DNA of 64,000 bases, from NCBI RefSeq assembly GCF_043729335.1, contig NZ_JAYTLQ010000057.1, positions 1 through 64,000 on the forward strand. The letters are read 5' to 3'. The notes below the pieces were generated by a model. The model was not told the origin of the DNA, searched no databases, and saw only the letters and a program-made list of their open reading frames with translations. Made by a program: the position numbers and the translations under genes. Position 1 is the stretch's first letter. Each line of letters starts with the position of its first letter. Positions 7,485 to 17,104 of this stretch are shown here, piece by piece. Source of the DNA: Crenothrix sp043729335 (GTDB lineage Bacteria > Pseudomonadota > Gammaproteobacteria > Methylococcales > Methylomonadaceae).

Positions 7485-8993
7485 ATGGCCTTAGCAATTG
7501 TGTATAGCCGTGGGCGCTCAGGTATTGATGCGCCCTTGGTTACCGTTGAAGTGCATGTTGCCAATGGCTTGCCGGCGATGTCTATTGTCGGCTTGCCGGA
7601 AGCGGCGGTTAAAGAAAGCAAAGACCGCGTTCGCGGCGCATTATTAAATTCCAAATTTGAATTTCCCGCCCAACGCATTACCATCAATCTTGCCCCTGCC
7701 GATTTACCTAAAGAAAGTGGACGTTTTGATTTGGCGATTGCCTTGGGAATTTTGGCGGCATCGGGTCAGATACCCAAATACAATCTTGAGCAATATGAAT
7801 GCGTGGGCGAATTGTCCTTGGGCGGTCAACTACGGCCTATTATTGGTGTATTGCCCATTGCCATTCAAGCCCGTAACAGCAAGCGCAAGCTGATTTTGCC
7901 GAAAGAAAATATTGGCGAAGCGGCGCTGGTTAAAGATATTGAGATTGTACCCGCAGAACATTTGTTAGAGGTGTGCGCGCACCTCACAGGGCAAAAATTT
8001 ATTACCAGCGTGTACGCACCCGATATACAGCCGACACCTGAATCCGATATTGATTTTGCTGATGTGCATGGCCAATATCATGTAAAGCGCGCGTTTGAGA
8101 TTGCCGCCGCAGGGAACCATAATCTGCTGATGCTGGGCCCGCCTGGAACGGGTAAATCCATGCTGGCATCGCGCTTGCCGACTATTTTACCCATGTTAAC
8201 TGAGCAACAAGCGCAAGAAACGGCAGCGATTGCTTCGGTAAGTGATTGCGGCATAGACCTTGCCAACTGGTTAAAACCACCTTTCCGCGCGCCACACCAT
8301 ACCGCGTCTGCGGCGGCGTTAGTCGGTGGTGGCAGTAATCCTAAGCCCGGTGAAATTTCGCTGGCGCATAACGGCACGTTGTTTCTGGATGAATTGCCGG
8401 AATTTGACCGCAAGGTGCTGGAGGTGTTGCGCGAACCTTTGGAAACTGGTCATATCACTATTTCCCGTGCGACAAGGCAAGCGGATTTTCCGGCACGCTT
8501 CCAGTTAATTGCGGCGATGAATCCGTGCCCTTGTGGTTATTTGGGCGATGCGTCTGGGCGTTGCCATTGTTCATCTGAGCAGGTTTTGCGTTACCGTGCC
8601 CGCATATCAGGACCGTTGTTGGATAGGATTGATATGCACCTGGAAGTGCCGCGTGTACCGCACGAGGTGTTACGCAAGGGTTCACCGGAGGGCGAGGAAA
8701 CGAGTGCGGCTATTCGAGGGCGTGTGGTGGCTGCCCGCGCTATTGCAGCAGCGCGTAACGGCAAGCCCAATTCGGCATTAAGTGCCAAGGAAGTTAAGCT
8801 TTATTGTGATTTGACCGAACCTGGCCACAAGTTGCTGGAGCAAGCGATGGATAAGTTTGGTTTGTCGCATCGAGCCTATCATCGCATTTTAAAATTGGCT
8901 CGGACGATTGCCGATTTGGCGGGTGCTGAGCATATCGCGGTTAATCATTTAAGCGAAGCGATTGGCTATCGGAAGTTGGATCGTAGGGTTTAG
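7485..8993 (+). CDS. comM: YifB/ComM family AAA+ ATPase (branch-migration helicase)
   Basis: A 502-residue Mg-chelatase-like AAA+ protein. ComM in Vibrio is a hexameric helicase that extends heteroduplex during integration of transforming DNA. The N-terminal domain is of the Lon-protease-like ChlI fold (IVGLPEAAVKESKDRVR, LPADLPKESGRFDLAIALGIL but without a protease dyad role); the ATPase has Walker A GPPGTGKSML (about residues 217-226), the FRAPHHTAS motif, Walker B LFLDELPEF and the ISRA-RQADFPA segment. A four-cysteine set (CPCGYLG then GRCHC) sits in the insert, as usual. Length and ends are typical, and the ATG has cggagtag upstream. Confidence 0.93.
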   Translation: MALAIVYSRGRSGIDAPLVTVEVHVANGLPAMSIVGLPEAAVKESKDRVRGALLNSKFEFPAQRITINLAPADLPKESGRFDLAIALGILAASGQIPKYNLEQYECVGELSLGGQLRPIIGVLPIAIQARNSKRKLILPKENIGEAALVKDIEIVPAEHLLEVCAHLTGQKFITSVYAPDIQPTPESDIDFADVHGQYHVKRAFEIAAAGNHNLLMLGPPGTGKSMLASRLPTILPMLTEQQAQETAAIASVSDCGIDLANWLKPPFRAPHHTASAAALVGGGSNPKPGEISLAHNGTLFLDELPEFDRKVLEVLREPLETGHITISRATRQADFPARFQLIAAMNPCPCGYLGDASGRCHCSSEQVLRYRARISGPLLDRIDMHLEVPRVPHEVLRKGSPEGEETSAAIRGRVVAARAIAAARNGKPNSALSAKEVKLYCDLTEPGHKLLEQAMDKFGLSHRAYHRILKLARTIADLAGAEHIAVNHLSEAIGYRKLDRRV

Positions 8994-9040
8994 GTCACTG
9001 CTATTAAGTGGCTACACACATAAGACGGTACACTCAATAA

Positions 9041-9150
9041 GGCACACCGTTCGGCCAGAGCTTGTCGAAGGGTGTACGGCGTGCCGCTCATGGTTCGACA
9101 GGCTCACCACGAACGGCACACCTTCACCTGTCCTGCCTTAAGTTGGAAGC
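9041..9150. repeat. dispersed palindromic repeat, copy 2
   Basis: Begins ccgttcgg and ends cgaacggcacacc, with internal arms gcttgtcgaaggg and ggttcgacaggctcacc; a tail tgtcctgccttaagttgga matches the tail of the copy at 1-105. It fills the first part of the comM-to-phosphatase gap and has no coding content. Confidence 0.65.
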
Positions 9151-9151
9151 C

Positions 9152-9197
9152 CATTAAGTTAAGCAAAAAGCCCCCTCTCCTGCTGGAGAAGGAGCTT
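9152..9197. repeat. short palindromic repeat, tctcctgctggaga core, copy 1
   Basis: Reads cattaagttaagcaa then agccccctctcctgctggag. The same 45-bp sequence recurs with few changes at 29958-30008. The inverted core ctctcctgctggagaagg can form a hairpin and may end comM transcription, but no T-run follows on the plus strand. Confidence 0.6.
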
Positions 9198-9384
9198 AAA
9201 AGCCGTGTAGATACTTATGATCGCAGGGTTTGATGCAAGCCTCAGATTGGCGCGTTAATTTTGCAGTGTGTGAGCCTAAATTATCCCTAACCGTTGTTTA
9301 AACCCGTTAAAGCCAATTGCCTTAAGACAATAATAACGTTACGCTCTGGTAACTGGCTGGCGCGTAACTTCTTGGACTGGGAAA

Positions 9385-10644
9385 ATGAAAAAATACACCG
9401 GACAAATGGGTGATCTTTTACAGGTATTGGAAATATCTCGCAATCTTGCCTTAAACCATGATTTGCAAGGCCTGATCAAGCAAATTGAACAAGCCGCTGT
9501 TACCGTGCTCAACTGCGAACGAGCCACGGTTTTTGTTTACGCTAAAAATACCGACGAACTATATGGCCTAGTTTGCGACCGTATCGGAAAACTATGTGTA
9601 CCTGCCGATTCTGGCATTGCGGGCACTTGTTTTAATACCGGTAAGCTAGTGAATGTATCTGATGCCTATGAAGACCCGCGTTTTAATACCTCAGTCGATC
9701 TGCTGACCGGCTTTAAAACCCGTAATATTTTGGCTGCACCGTTATTTGGCGACCAGAAAAATGTTCTGGGTGTATTAGAAGTGCTCAATAAAACCGACCA
9801 TGCCTTCGGAGAATGGGATGAATTTTTATTGGAAGTCTTATCCGCGCAATGCGGTGTGGCCATTCATCGACAGGCGTTAATGGAAGAGTTCGCTGAACGT
9901 AAACGTCTGCAACAGGAACTGGCTATTGCCCAAGGCATTCAAAAAAGTCTCTTGCCAGCTTCGGCACCCATAATTGCCGGTTACGACATTGCCGGATGGA
10001 GCCAATCTGCACAAGAAACCGGTGGCGATTTTTTCGATTTCCATGTACAGGATGACGGCTGTTTAATACTCATTTTGGCCGATGTGTCAGGCCACGGGAT
10101 TGGTCCGGCGCTGTTGGCAGCGGAATGCTGGGCTTTGCAACGGGCTTTTTTTTCATGGGCCGCAGATTACCACTCAAGCTTAACCTATATCAACCAACTC
10201 ATCTGCCGACATATTCCCAGCGACCGGTTTATTACCGCTTTTACCGCTCACTTGAATGCCGAAAACAATACCCTAAGTTTTTTATCGGCCGGCCAAGGCC
10301 CGGTTTTCATTGTGCGGGTTGCAGAAAGCCGTATCGAAACATTACCCATCACTTGTTTACCGTTAGGTATTTTGGCCGACAACTGTTATGAAGAGTGGCA
10401 AACCATCTCATTCAATGCAGAGGATATTTTGATTGCCTTTACCGATGGTTTTTTTGAATGGGAAAACCCGTCAGGAGATTGTTTTGGAACTGATAGAATC
10501 TGCGAAAATGTGTTGTCTCATGCCGAGCTTTCAGCCGCCAGCATTATTGAACGCGTTTATCAACAGTTGCTGAGTTTTGCCCAAGGAACCCAGCAGCAAG
10601 ATGATTTGACTGCGGTGGTCATTAAAAAATTACCCGATAGATAA
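9385..10644 (+). CDS. GAF domain plus PP2C-type (SpoIIE/RsbU) phosphatase
   Basis: A 419-residue cytosolic signalling protein. Residues about 15-165 form a GAF sensor domain (NCERATVFVYAKNTDELYGLV, SGIAGTCFNTGKLVNVSDAYEDPRF, ILAAPLFGDQKNVLGVLEVLNK). A short coiled linker ERKRLQQELAIAQGIQKSLLP leads to a PP2C-like domain (about 195-417) with the metal-binding residues in TGGDFFDF, LADVSGHGIGPALLA and FTDGFFEW, and QQDDLTAVV at the end. Such proteins dephosphorylate an anti-sigma-factor antagonist in partner-switching circuits. No STAS or anti-sigma kinase gene lies nearby, so the target is elsewhere. It is convergent with the gene at 10699-11172. Confidence 0.88.
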   Translation: MKKYTGQMGDLLQVLEISRNLALNHDLQGLIKQIEQAAVTVLNCERATVFVYAKNTDELYGLVCDRIGKLCVPADSGIAGTCFNTGKLVNVSDAYEDPRFNTSVDLLTGFKTRNILAAPLFGDQKNVLGVLEVLNKTDHAFGEWDEFLLEVLSAQCGVAIHRQALMEEFAERKRLQQELAIAQGIQKSLLPASAPIIAGYDIAGWSQSAQETGGDFFDFHVQDDGCLILILADVSGHGIGPALLAAECWALQRAFFSWAADYHSSLTYINQLICRHIPSDRFITAFTAHLNAENNTLSFLSAGQGPVFIVRVAESRIETLPITCLPLGILADNCYEEWQTISFNAEDILIAFTDGFFEWENPSGDCFGTDRICENVLSHAELSAASIIERVYQQLLSFAQGTQQQDDLTAVVIKKLPDR

Positions 10645-10698
10645 TGCATTGTCCACGATGTTAAGCAGTCACTTTGAATATACACAGCCTAAAAATGT

Positions 10699-11172
10699 TT
10701 AGGCAAATCCAACCGGATTCCATTCATCCATCATTTTCTGACGTGCCGCATCAAGACGCATTGACATTAGTTCTGCAAATTTCTTTAACAGCGCGTAACC
10801 GAACTTGGGTTCTTGCTCGCATCGCTCTAATAAAGCTTTCCCATCAAACATGAGCAATTCCGAATCCTCTTCGGCCATAGTTTGAAAACTCCATTTATAG
10901 GGTGATATCAACCAAGACCACCCCAAGACTTGATCCTTCCCCAGCGTTTGAATTTCCAAAGTTGGACCCATTATCGCCGGCATTTGTATAGAAATGCGCC
11001 CATTAAGAACCACATAAAACTTGTCGGCATTTTCGCCCTGTCGAAATAAGATCTGTCCCTTTTTTATTTCCCGCGTGCTGGAACACTCACACAGGAATTT
11101 AAGGACGTCATCACTGAAACCAGAAAAAAACGCATGATCCGCCAGATACTGGTTAATTGATTGATTACTCAT
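10699..11172 (-). CDS. cyclic-nucleotide-binding-domain protein without DNA-binding domain
   Basis: A 157-residue protein consisting of one CAP_ED/cNMP-binding domain (about residues 10-130): FFSGFSDDVLKFLCECSSTREIKKGQILFRQGENADKFYVVLNGRISI, then GKDQVLGWSWLISPYKWSFQTMAEEDSELLMFDG. The C-terminus after the long helix (KFAELMSMRLDAARQKMMDE) stops where Crp/Fnr proteins would begin their helix-turn-helix, so it is a stand-alone sensor or adaptor, not a transcription factor. The usual cAMP-contact motif RSA is not obvious. Its stop faces that of the GAF-PP2C phosphatase, with which it may or may not work. Confidence 0.82.
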   Translation of the reverse strand: MSNQSINQYLADHAFFSGFSDDVLKFLCECSSTREIKKGQILFRQGENADKFYVVLNGRISIQMPAIMGPTLEIQTLGKDQVLGWSWLISPYKWSFQTMAEEDSELLMFDGKALLERCEQEPKFGYALLKKFAELMSMRLDAARQKMMDEWNPVGFA

Positions 11173-11474
11173 TATTTATCCCCCGCAACTGAATGATGAC
11201 AACACTAGAAAATGGCGCTACAAATATAAAGCCTGTTTCTTTTGATGGCCAATAGCATTTTAAAGTTCAATGAAGCCAAAACATATAAACCGATAAATTG
11301 CCAAATTTAATCTTAACGTATTCTAGTGAACCCTTTAAGCAACGTTTATTCTAAACAATTGATTTAAATTACATAACACCGGATTAAACCCTCCATCCGC
11401 GCATAGCGAAATAGTCTGAAGGAGCCTAATTATGCTAAAATTGCCGCGATTATAATTTGTCATTGGTAAACAAC
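11173..11474. other. divergent promoter region, cNMP-binding protein / pyrF
   Basis: An AT-rich 302-bp gap between divergently transcribed genes. A tataat hexamer is present at 11451-11456 close to the pyrF start, with no convincing -35 box. No small gene or hairpin stands out. Confidence 0.35.
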
Positions 11475-12185
11475 ATGAAAAACATAGCCCTGAATGAACG
11501 CATCATTTTTGCGCTGGATGTCGCGCACGCCGACGAAGCAAAAGACTGGGTTAAAAAACTCGACAGTGATATGAAATTTTTTAAGGTGGGTTTAGAGCTA
11601 TTTTTGGCCGGTGGCTGGGATATTGTCGATTTTATTATTGATCGCGGCAATAAAGTCATGCTTGATCTCAAGTTTTTCGACATTCCAGAAACCGTTCACT
11701 TAGCGGTGCAGCAGCTCAAAAACAAAGGCGTAACGCTCACCACCATTCATGGCAATGATGCCATCATTAAAGCCGCCTTAACCGACAAAGGCGATTTAAA
11801 AGTATTGGCAGTCACCGTACTGACTAGCTTTGATGAATCGGATATGCGTCAAATGGGCTTGACCGGATCGGTTGCTGATTTGGTATTAATTCGCGCTAAA
11901 AAAGCACTCGACTTGGGCTGTGATGGCGTCGTATCGTCGGCATTGGAAGCACAGGCCATACGCCAGCAATCCAGCGATGATTTCCTGATCGTAACACCTG
12001 GCATACGCCCTTCATCCAGTGTTGTCGGCGAGGATGACCAACGTCGTATTGCCACAGCACGGCAAGCCATCATTAGCGGCGCAAACCATGTCGTTATCGG
12101 CAGACCCATCAGAACCGCTGCCGATCCTATCGGTACGCTTAAAAAGCTTTATGAAGAAATCGAGCAAGGGCTAGCTGCGGGTTAA
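11475..12185 (+). CDS. pyrF: orotidine-5'-phosphate decarboxylase
   Basis: A 236-residue OMP decarboxylase, converting OMP to UMP in the last step of pyrimidine synthesis. The group 1 signature is clear: FALDV at strand 1, FKVGLELF, the catalytic LDLKFFDIPETV (Asp-Lys-Asp tetrad), VTVLTSFDESDM, DGVVSSALEA, VTPGIRPSSS and the phosphate-binding VIGRPI near the end. The ATG at 11475 is preferred; a TTG 18 bp upstream is in frame but adds nothing conserved. It lies alone, convergent with the L,D-transpeptidase gene across a strong hairpin. Confidence 0.95.
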   Translation: MKNIALNERIIFALDVAHADEAKDWVKKLDSDMKFFKVGLELFLAGGWDIVDFIIDRGNKVMLDLKFFDIPETVHLAVQQLKNKGVTLTTIHGNDAIIKAALTDKGDLKVLAVTVLTSFDESDMRQMGLTGSVADLVLIRAKKALDLGCDGVVSSALEAQAIRQQSSDDFLIVTPGIRPSSSVVGEDDQRRIATARQAIISGANHVVIGRPIRTAADPIGTLKKLYEEIEQGLAAG

Positions 12186-12210
12186 GTTCTCTGCTGGAAG
12201 CGCGGCATTT

Positions 12211-12234
12211 AGCGACGCAAAATCTTGCGTCGCT
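12211..12234. terminator. hairpin between convergent pyrF and L,D-transpeptidase genes
   Basis: agcgacgcaa pairs perfectly with ttgcgtcgct across the loop aatc. It lies 26 bp after the pyrF stop and 12 bp before the end of the opposite gene. There is no long T-run on either side, so termination would be by a strong stem alone; it could equally be a short dispersed repeat. Confidence 0.5.
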
Positions 12235-12245
12235 ACCGATCAGGC

Positions 12246-13565
12246 TTAACGCTGGCTAGACAATATCACTGGCTCTATGGGCTTTACCTCTACTTCAAAC
12301 TCATAGCGGATGCGCTTGGCAAAGGCCTTGGTTTCTTTTGCATCTTTAAAAGGCCCAGCAATGACTTGATATTCGCTGCCTTTTTGCACTTTTCTGGCCG
12401 GAATACTGGGGCCCTGATGCGTTAGCATGGCAACCATGCGCTGCGCTGAAACTTCATCTTTAAAGGTATCTACCAAAATTGACCAATCACTGTTTGTTAA
12501 CGGTGCAACCGCAGGCTGGCCGTACAATGCGCTGGGTCGGGTCAAATGCATAGCGCTATTAGATAACGCCGTAATATCAGGGCTGTTGACCAAAACGGGT
12601 GTGGGGATACCATCCGCACGTTGCAGTACAGCGTTAACCTTATCCCAGTCTACCTTGGCACTTTTGGTCTTACTCATTTTTTTCAGCTGTTTTATAAAGG
12701 CTTTCTTTTTGGCACTTTTGCCGCCACCTGCCTGCGAAACCGGATCGTGTGCTTCGACATACAGCATGTCCTGATCCCATGCCGCCAAATACGGCTGGTG
12801 GACAATGTGTACCGGCGTGCCTACTTTTACATCGTTAAACAACACTTCAATATCTTCAGGATAAAGCTGAATACAGCCATGGCTCACCTGCATACCAATG
12901 CCGTAAGGTTTATTGGTACCGTGTATCAAATAACGCGGAATAGCCAGACGCATGGCATAGTAGCCCAACGGATTACTAGGCCCTGAGCGCACTACGCGCG
13001 GTAAAATATCACCTTTTTGGGCATGCTCACGATAAATGGAATCCGGCACGTGCCATTCGGGATTAGCGGTTTTAATGGCCACCCGCGTCAAGCCCATCGG
13101 CGTATTCCAGCCATCCCGGCCAATACTGACCGGATAAGTCTCCACTTGTGCCTGTTTTTTAGGGTAATGAAACAAGCGCATATTAGCGAGATTAAGCACA
13201 ATACCTTTGTGGGGGGCTTCCGGTAAAATGAATTGCAACGGTAATAACACCTGGCTGCCTGCTCTGGGTGTCCATGGGGTAATATTTGGATTAGCAATAC
13301 TGATATCGGTATAACCCAGGCCATAATGTCTGGCAATATCAGACAGGGTATCGCCTTCTTGGCTGTTTACCACAGCAAGCTTGCCGACCATATTTTGCTG
13401 GTCGTTTACAGGAAATTCATGCTTGGCAATCGATTGAGTCGGTGTAGGTAGAAGGACGGTTGTAGAATCATGAGAAAAAAGACTGGAAAAACTCTGACAG
13501 CCGCTCAGCAGCATTGCCAAAAGTACCATTAAAGCGGTTAAAAAGGGGCGTTTATAGTGTGGCAT
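12246..13565 (-). CDS. L,D-transpeptidase lipoprotein with LysM and SPOR domains
   Basis: A 439-residue envelope enzyme. The signal peptide ends in the lipobox LSGC (Cys23), so it is a lipoprotein. A LysM domain (about 65-110, NSQEGDTLSDIARHYGL) binds glycan. A YkuD catalytic domain (about 120-255) carries His215 in IHGTNKP and the active site SHGCIQL (His229, Cys231), the ErfK/YbiS/YcfS pattern that makes mDAP crosslinks or attaches Braun-type lipoprotein. A C-terminal SPOR domain (about 355-430, WSILVDTFKDEVSAQRMVAML) is an unusual addition and would bring it to denuded septal peptidoglycan. Confidence 0.9.
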   Translation of the reverse strand: MPHYKRPFLTALMVLLAMLLSGCQSFSSLFSHDSTTVLLPTPTQSIAKHEFPVNDQQNMVGKLAVVNSQEGDTLSDIARHYGLGYTDISIANPNITPWTPRAGSQVLLPLQFILPEAPHKGIVLNLANMRLFHYPKKQAQVETYPVSIGRDGWNTPMGLTRVAIKTANPEWHVPDSIYREHAQKGDILPRVVRSGPSNPLGYYAMRLAIPRYLIHGTNKPYGIGMQVSHGCIQLYPEDIEVLFNDVKVGTPVHIVHQPYLAAWDQDMLYVEAHDPVSQAGGGKSAKKKAFIKQLKKMSKTKSAKVDWDKVNAVLQRADGIPTPVLVNSPDITALSNSAMHLTRPSALYGQPAVAPLTNSDWSILVDTFKDEVSAQRMVAMLTHQGPSIPARKVQKGSEYQVIAGPFKDAKETKAFAKRIRYEFEVEVKPIEPVILSSQR

Positions 13566-13797
13566 ACGGTTTTTATTATTACCTTAAAAAAGCAAGACTC
13601 TAGATTGGATCAATGGGTTATTTAAAGCACAAAACATTAAGTACACATTAAGGCCAACAAATTTTTGATTTCTTTTATCAAATTTTATAACAAAACAACT
13701 GAGTAATATAAAGCATTTTTTTTGTTAAAAGACAGGCTTTTGTCACTAAAAATGATAGACTTGCCGCTGTTTGCAACCTCAGGCTACTTACGTTTTC

Positions 13798-16185
13798 ATG
13801 TCCAATACTACAAAACTCCCTCTTGAATCTTTAAAACTGCATATCGATTTAAGTGATTTTAAATTTTCTGCTGTGCAGCCAAGAAAAATATCCATTTTAG
13901 GACAGCCGCGAGCACAAGCCGCATTTGAATTTGGCATTGCCATGACCAATGCCGGCTACAATATTTTTGTGATGGGCGATCCAGGTTTGGGGCGCTTGAC
14001 GATGGTTACCGACCACCTGAACACTATCGCACAACACTTGCCCGCACCGCCTACTTACGCTTATGTGGATAATTTTTCCAATTCCAGGGAGCCCTTGGCC
14101 CTAGAATTACCCCCAGAATACGGGCAAGTTTTTGTTAAAGATATTGAAAAACTGATTGATAACGTACTGGCAACATTTCCGGCCGCCTTTGAAAGCCCTA
14201 CTTATCAGCAAAAGAAAAATGCTATTGAGCGCCAGTTCAGCCAAACCTATAACACGGCCATCGATACGGTTGAAGAAAAAGCGCAAACCCTCAAGATTGC
14301 TTTATTCAGGGAAGGGGAAGCCATCACCTTTGGGCCTATTAAAAACAAAAAGACCTTAAGCCAGGAACAATTTACCCAATTACCCCAGCCGGAACGTGAA
14401 TTATTCCATAAACACGTTGAACAACTGGAAGATTACCTCAGCGATGCGTTACTGGAATTGCCGCAATGGCGACGCATCATGATCGATAACCTTAAGCAAT
14501 TGGATAATGACTCAATCAGTCTTGCACTAGAGCCACTGTTAAGCGAATTGCATGATAAGTATGCCGCCATCGAAGATGTCATTACTTATTTATCGGAACT
14601 AAAAAGCAACCTCGAAATCACTATCAGTGATTACCTGATGCTCGGCAGAAGCCTGGAATCTAACGATAATACATCCAGACGACTCAGCCTGATTGAGCAA
14701 TATATGCCCAATATTTTGATCGAAAATAAGCTGGACTGCGGAGCACCGGTGGTGCATGATCCGCATCCTGTGTATCAGAATTTATTTGGCCGTATTGAAT
14801 ACATTAGCGACCAAGGCACCTTAATTACCCATTACCGTAAAATTTGTGCAGGCTCTTTGCATAAAGCCAATGGCGGCTATTTAATACTGGATGCCGAAAA
14901 ACTACTGACCTATCCTTTTGTTTGGGACAGCCTTAAACGCGCCTTGCAGTCCGGTTGTATTGAAATTGATTCGCCTTATTCTGAGCTAGGCATTAACACC
15001 ATCACGCTCAAGCCAGAAGTGATTCCGCTGAACGTCAAAATTATTCTGGTAGGTTCACCGGATATCTATTATCTGTTAGAAGAAATGGACAGTGAATTTA
15101 ACGAGATGTTTAAAATCCTGGCTGATTTTGATAATCACATTCCGCGCACCGATGAAACCATGCATCAGTTTGCGACCTTAATGGCGCAACAAGCCCACGA
15201 TGCCCATACCAAACCCCTTACCCGCAGTGCTATTGAAGGCCTGATTGAACACAGTTGCCGACTTGCCGAGAACCAGCATTATTTTTCAGCACGCATTAAC
15301 GATAGTCTGGAAGTTATTGGGGAAGCCAACTTTTTTTGCACTCAAACTCAGGCCAGCCAAATAGAGCGCAGCCATATTGAGCAAGCCCTGGCAGCCCGAG
15401 AATACCGCAATGGCCGCTTGCCACAAACCATACTCGACGAAATGTTGGATGGTTCCATACTTATAGATACCGACGGTGACGCAGTAGGAAAAATTAACGG
15501 TTTGACGGTATTGGAAGTCGGTGGCAGCAGTTTTGGTGCACCGGCAAGAATTACTACAACGGTATATCCAGGTTCCAGAGGCATAGTAGATATTGAGCGC
15601 GAAGCGGAATTGGGTCAGGCCATTCATTCAAAAGGCGTGATGATTTTAACCGGTTATTTGGGGCATTGTTATGCACAACAATTTCCGCTAGCCATCTCTG
15701 CCAGCATAGCGGTTGAACAATCTTACGGCTATATCGATGGCGACAGCGCCTCGCTGGCCGAGTTGTGTTGCCTGATTTCGGCGCTTACCCGTACGCCTAT
15801 TATGCAGTCGTTTGCCGTCACCGGCTCCGTTAACCAATATGGCGAAGTGCAGCCGGTAGGCAGTGTGAATGAAAAAGTGGAAGGCTTTTTTAGATTATGC
15901 AAAGCCAGAGGACTTAACGGCCAGCACGCTGTTATTATTCCTGCGGCCAATAAACGCAACTTAATGTTAAAGCAGGAAGTGATTGATGCAGTAGCGCAAG
16001 GCTTGTTTGCCGTGTATGCCGTTACCAGCGTTGATGAAACCTTAGAGTTATTAACCGGTTATCTGGCTGGAACATTAGACAGTGATGGGTTATACCCCGC
16101 CAACAGCATCAACTTTAATGCTATCGTCCGCTTAAAAGAAATTTCTGAACTAACCACGGACGATGATAAGGAAGAAGGCAGTTAA
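13798..16185 (+). CDS. Lon-like ATP-dependent protease (AAA_32 family)
   Basis: A 795-residue protein of the YcbZ/LonB-like group: an N-terminal AAA-type region with degenerate Walker A (GDPGLGRLTMV, Arg in place of the catalytic Lys) and a long coiled-coil insertion (about residues 130-290), the ATPase core around GGYLILDAEKLL, and a C-terminal Lon-type S16 protease. The catalytic Ser is in DGDSASLAEL and the Lys in GSVNEKVEGFF, inside the conserved VTGSVNQYGEVQPVGSVNEKV. The ATG at 13798 is chosen over an in-frame TTG 27 bp upstream. It is separate from the canonical lon at 33.1-35.6 kb. Confidence 0.87.
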   Translation: MSNTTKLPLESLKLHIDLSDFKFSAVQPRKISILGQPRAQAAFEFGIAMTNAGYNIFVMGDPGLGRLTMVTDHLNTIAQHLPAPPTYAYVDNFSNSREPLALELPPEYGQVFVKDIEKLIDNVLATFPAAFESPTYQQKKNAIERQFSQTYNTAIDTVEEKAQTLKIALFREGEAITFGPIKNKKTLSQEQFTQLPQPERELFHKHVEQLEDYLSDALLELPQWRRIMIDNLKQLDNDSISLALEPLLSELHDKYAAIEDVITYLSELKSNLEITISDYLMLGRSLESNDNTSRRLSLIEQYMPNILIENKLDCGAPVVHDPHPVYQNLFGRIEYISDQGTLITHYRKICAGSLHKANGGYLILDAEKLLTYPFVWDSLKRALQSGCIEIDSPYSELGINTITLKPEVIPLNVKIILVGSPDIYYLLEEMDSEFNEMFKILADFDNHIPRTDETMHQFATLMAQQAHDAHTKPLTRSAIEGLIEHSCRLAENQHYFSARINDSLEVIGEANFFCTQTQASQIERSHIEQALAAREYRNGRLPQTILDEMLDGSILIDTDGDAVGKINGLTVLEVGGSSFGAPARITTTVYPGSRGIVDIEREAELGQAIHSKGVMILTGYLGHCYAQQFPLAISASIAVEQSYGYIDGDSASLAELCCLISALTRTPIMQSFAVTGSVNQYGEVQPVGSVNEKVEGFFRLCKARGLNGQHAVIIPAANKRNLMLKQEVIDAVAQGLFAVYAVTSVDETLELLTGYLAGTLDSDGLYPANSINFNAIVRLKEISELTTDDDKEEGS

Positions 16186-16186
16186 G

Positions 16187-17104
16187 TTATTCGCTAAAAA
16201 AAAGTTTTTCTTCCAGCGTCTTGCCGTGGCTCAATTGCCGATAGTGCCAGCCGTTAGCATTGATACATTGCATCAGCTGCAAATCCATTGAAGGCTTGGT
16301 GTCAGGATTATACTCAACTATAAATTCATTTTTCTGGGGATTGGTAACCTGTACCACACCGACTAAAGCCTGAAACTTAGCCATAACATCTACAGCTGTA
16401 CAAGCTTCCATTTGCAGGGTAATAAAGCGGGTTGCCGCCTGCTGTCCGTTAATATGAGTATGTTCTGGCTGCAAAATGCCGTTGTGCAGCAGCAATACCT
16501 GATGGCACAATCGATCCAGTTCGGTTAAATCATGAGAGCTGATAACAAAAGTAGTTTCCGGCGATTGTTCGGTAATGATTGAACGCACGCTGCGGACATT
16601 CACCGGATCAAGCCCTGCGGTGGGTTCGTCGAGTAATATCAACGCGGGTTTACCGATTAAAGCTTGGGCAATCGATACCCTTTTGGCCATGCCATGACTC
16701 AGTACCTGCGGCTTACTGTGCGCAATCTCTGTTAGTGCAACCGCCTCCAAAACGCGGCTTGTTTCCAACATTGCTTCTTGCTTAGTGAATCCCTGTAAAC
16801 GGGCATAAAAAACCAGTTGCTCTGCTATGGTAAAGCTTGGGTCAAGTCTTGCATCCTGCGGCAGCGCAGATACTTTACCAATCAATTGCGCTGCACCCGG
16901 TGGGTATCCAAACAGCTTTACTGTGCCGGAAGTCTGGCGTAAAAACCCAGATAAGATACTAAGCAAAGTGGTTTTACCTGCACCATTAGGCCCCACTAAT
17001 CCTATAGGTTCGCCCGCCCCCAGCTCAAAGTTAAGATTGTTGAGTGCGAACTTACCGGAATAAACGTGGCTCAGCTGTTGACATTGAATAATCGGTGTTT
17101 TCAT
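16187..17104 (-). CDS. ABC transporter ATP-binding protein
   Basis: A 305-residue ATPase of the ABC-2 exporter type. Walker A GPNGAGKTT is at about residues 38-46, a variant signature LSHGMAKRVSIAQAL near 137 and Walker B LILLDEPTAGLDP near 160, followed by the switch His in VISSHDL. A C-terminal extension of about 90 residues is typical of this subgroup. The start at 17104 overlaps the stop of the permease gene by four bases (ATGA), which settles the start and shows translational coupling. The substrate is not evident; no periplasmic component is present. Confidence 0.88.
   Translation of the reverse strand: MKTPIIQCQQLSHVYSGKFALNNLNFELGAGEPIGLVGPNGAGKTTLLSILSGFLRQTSGTVKLFGYPPGAAQLIGKVSALPQDARLDPSFTIAEQLVFYARLQGFTKQEAMLETSRVLEAVALTEIAHSKPQVLSHGMAKRVSIAQALIGKPALILLDEPTAGLDPVNVRSVRSIITEQSPETTFVISSHDLTELDRLCHQVLLLHNGILQPEHTHINGQQAATRFITLQMEACTAVDVMAKFQALVGVVQVTNPQKNEFIVEYNPDTKPSMDLQLMQCINANGWHYRQLSHGKTLEEKLFFSE

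Noticed and set aside
8078..8788. Several antisense and out-of-frame ORFs inside comM
   Set aside because: They shadow a strongly conserved AAA+ gene and have no independent support.
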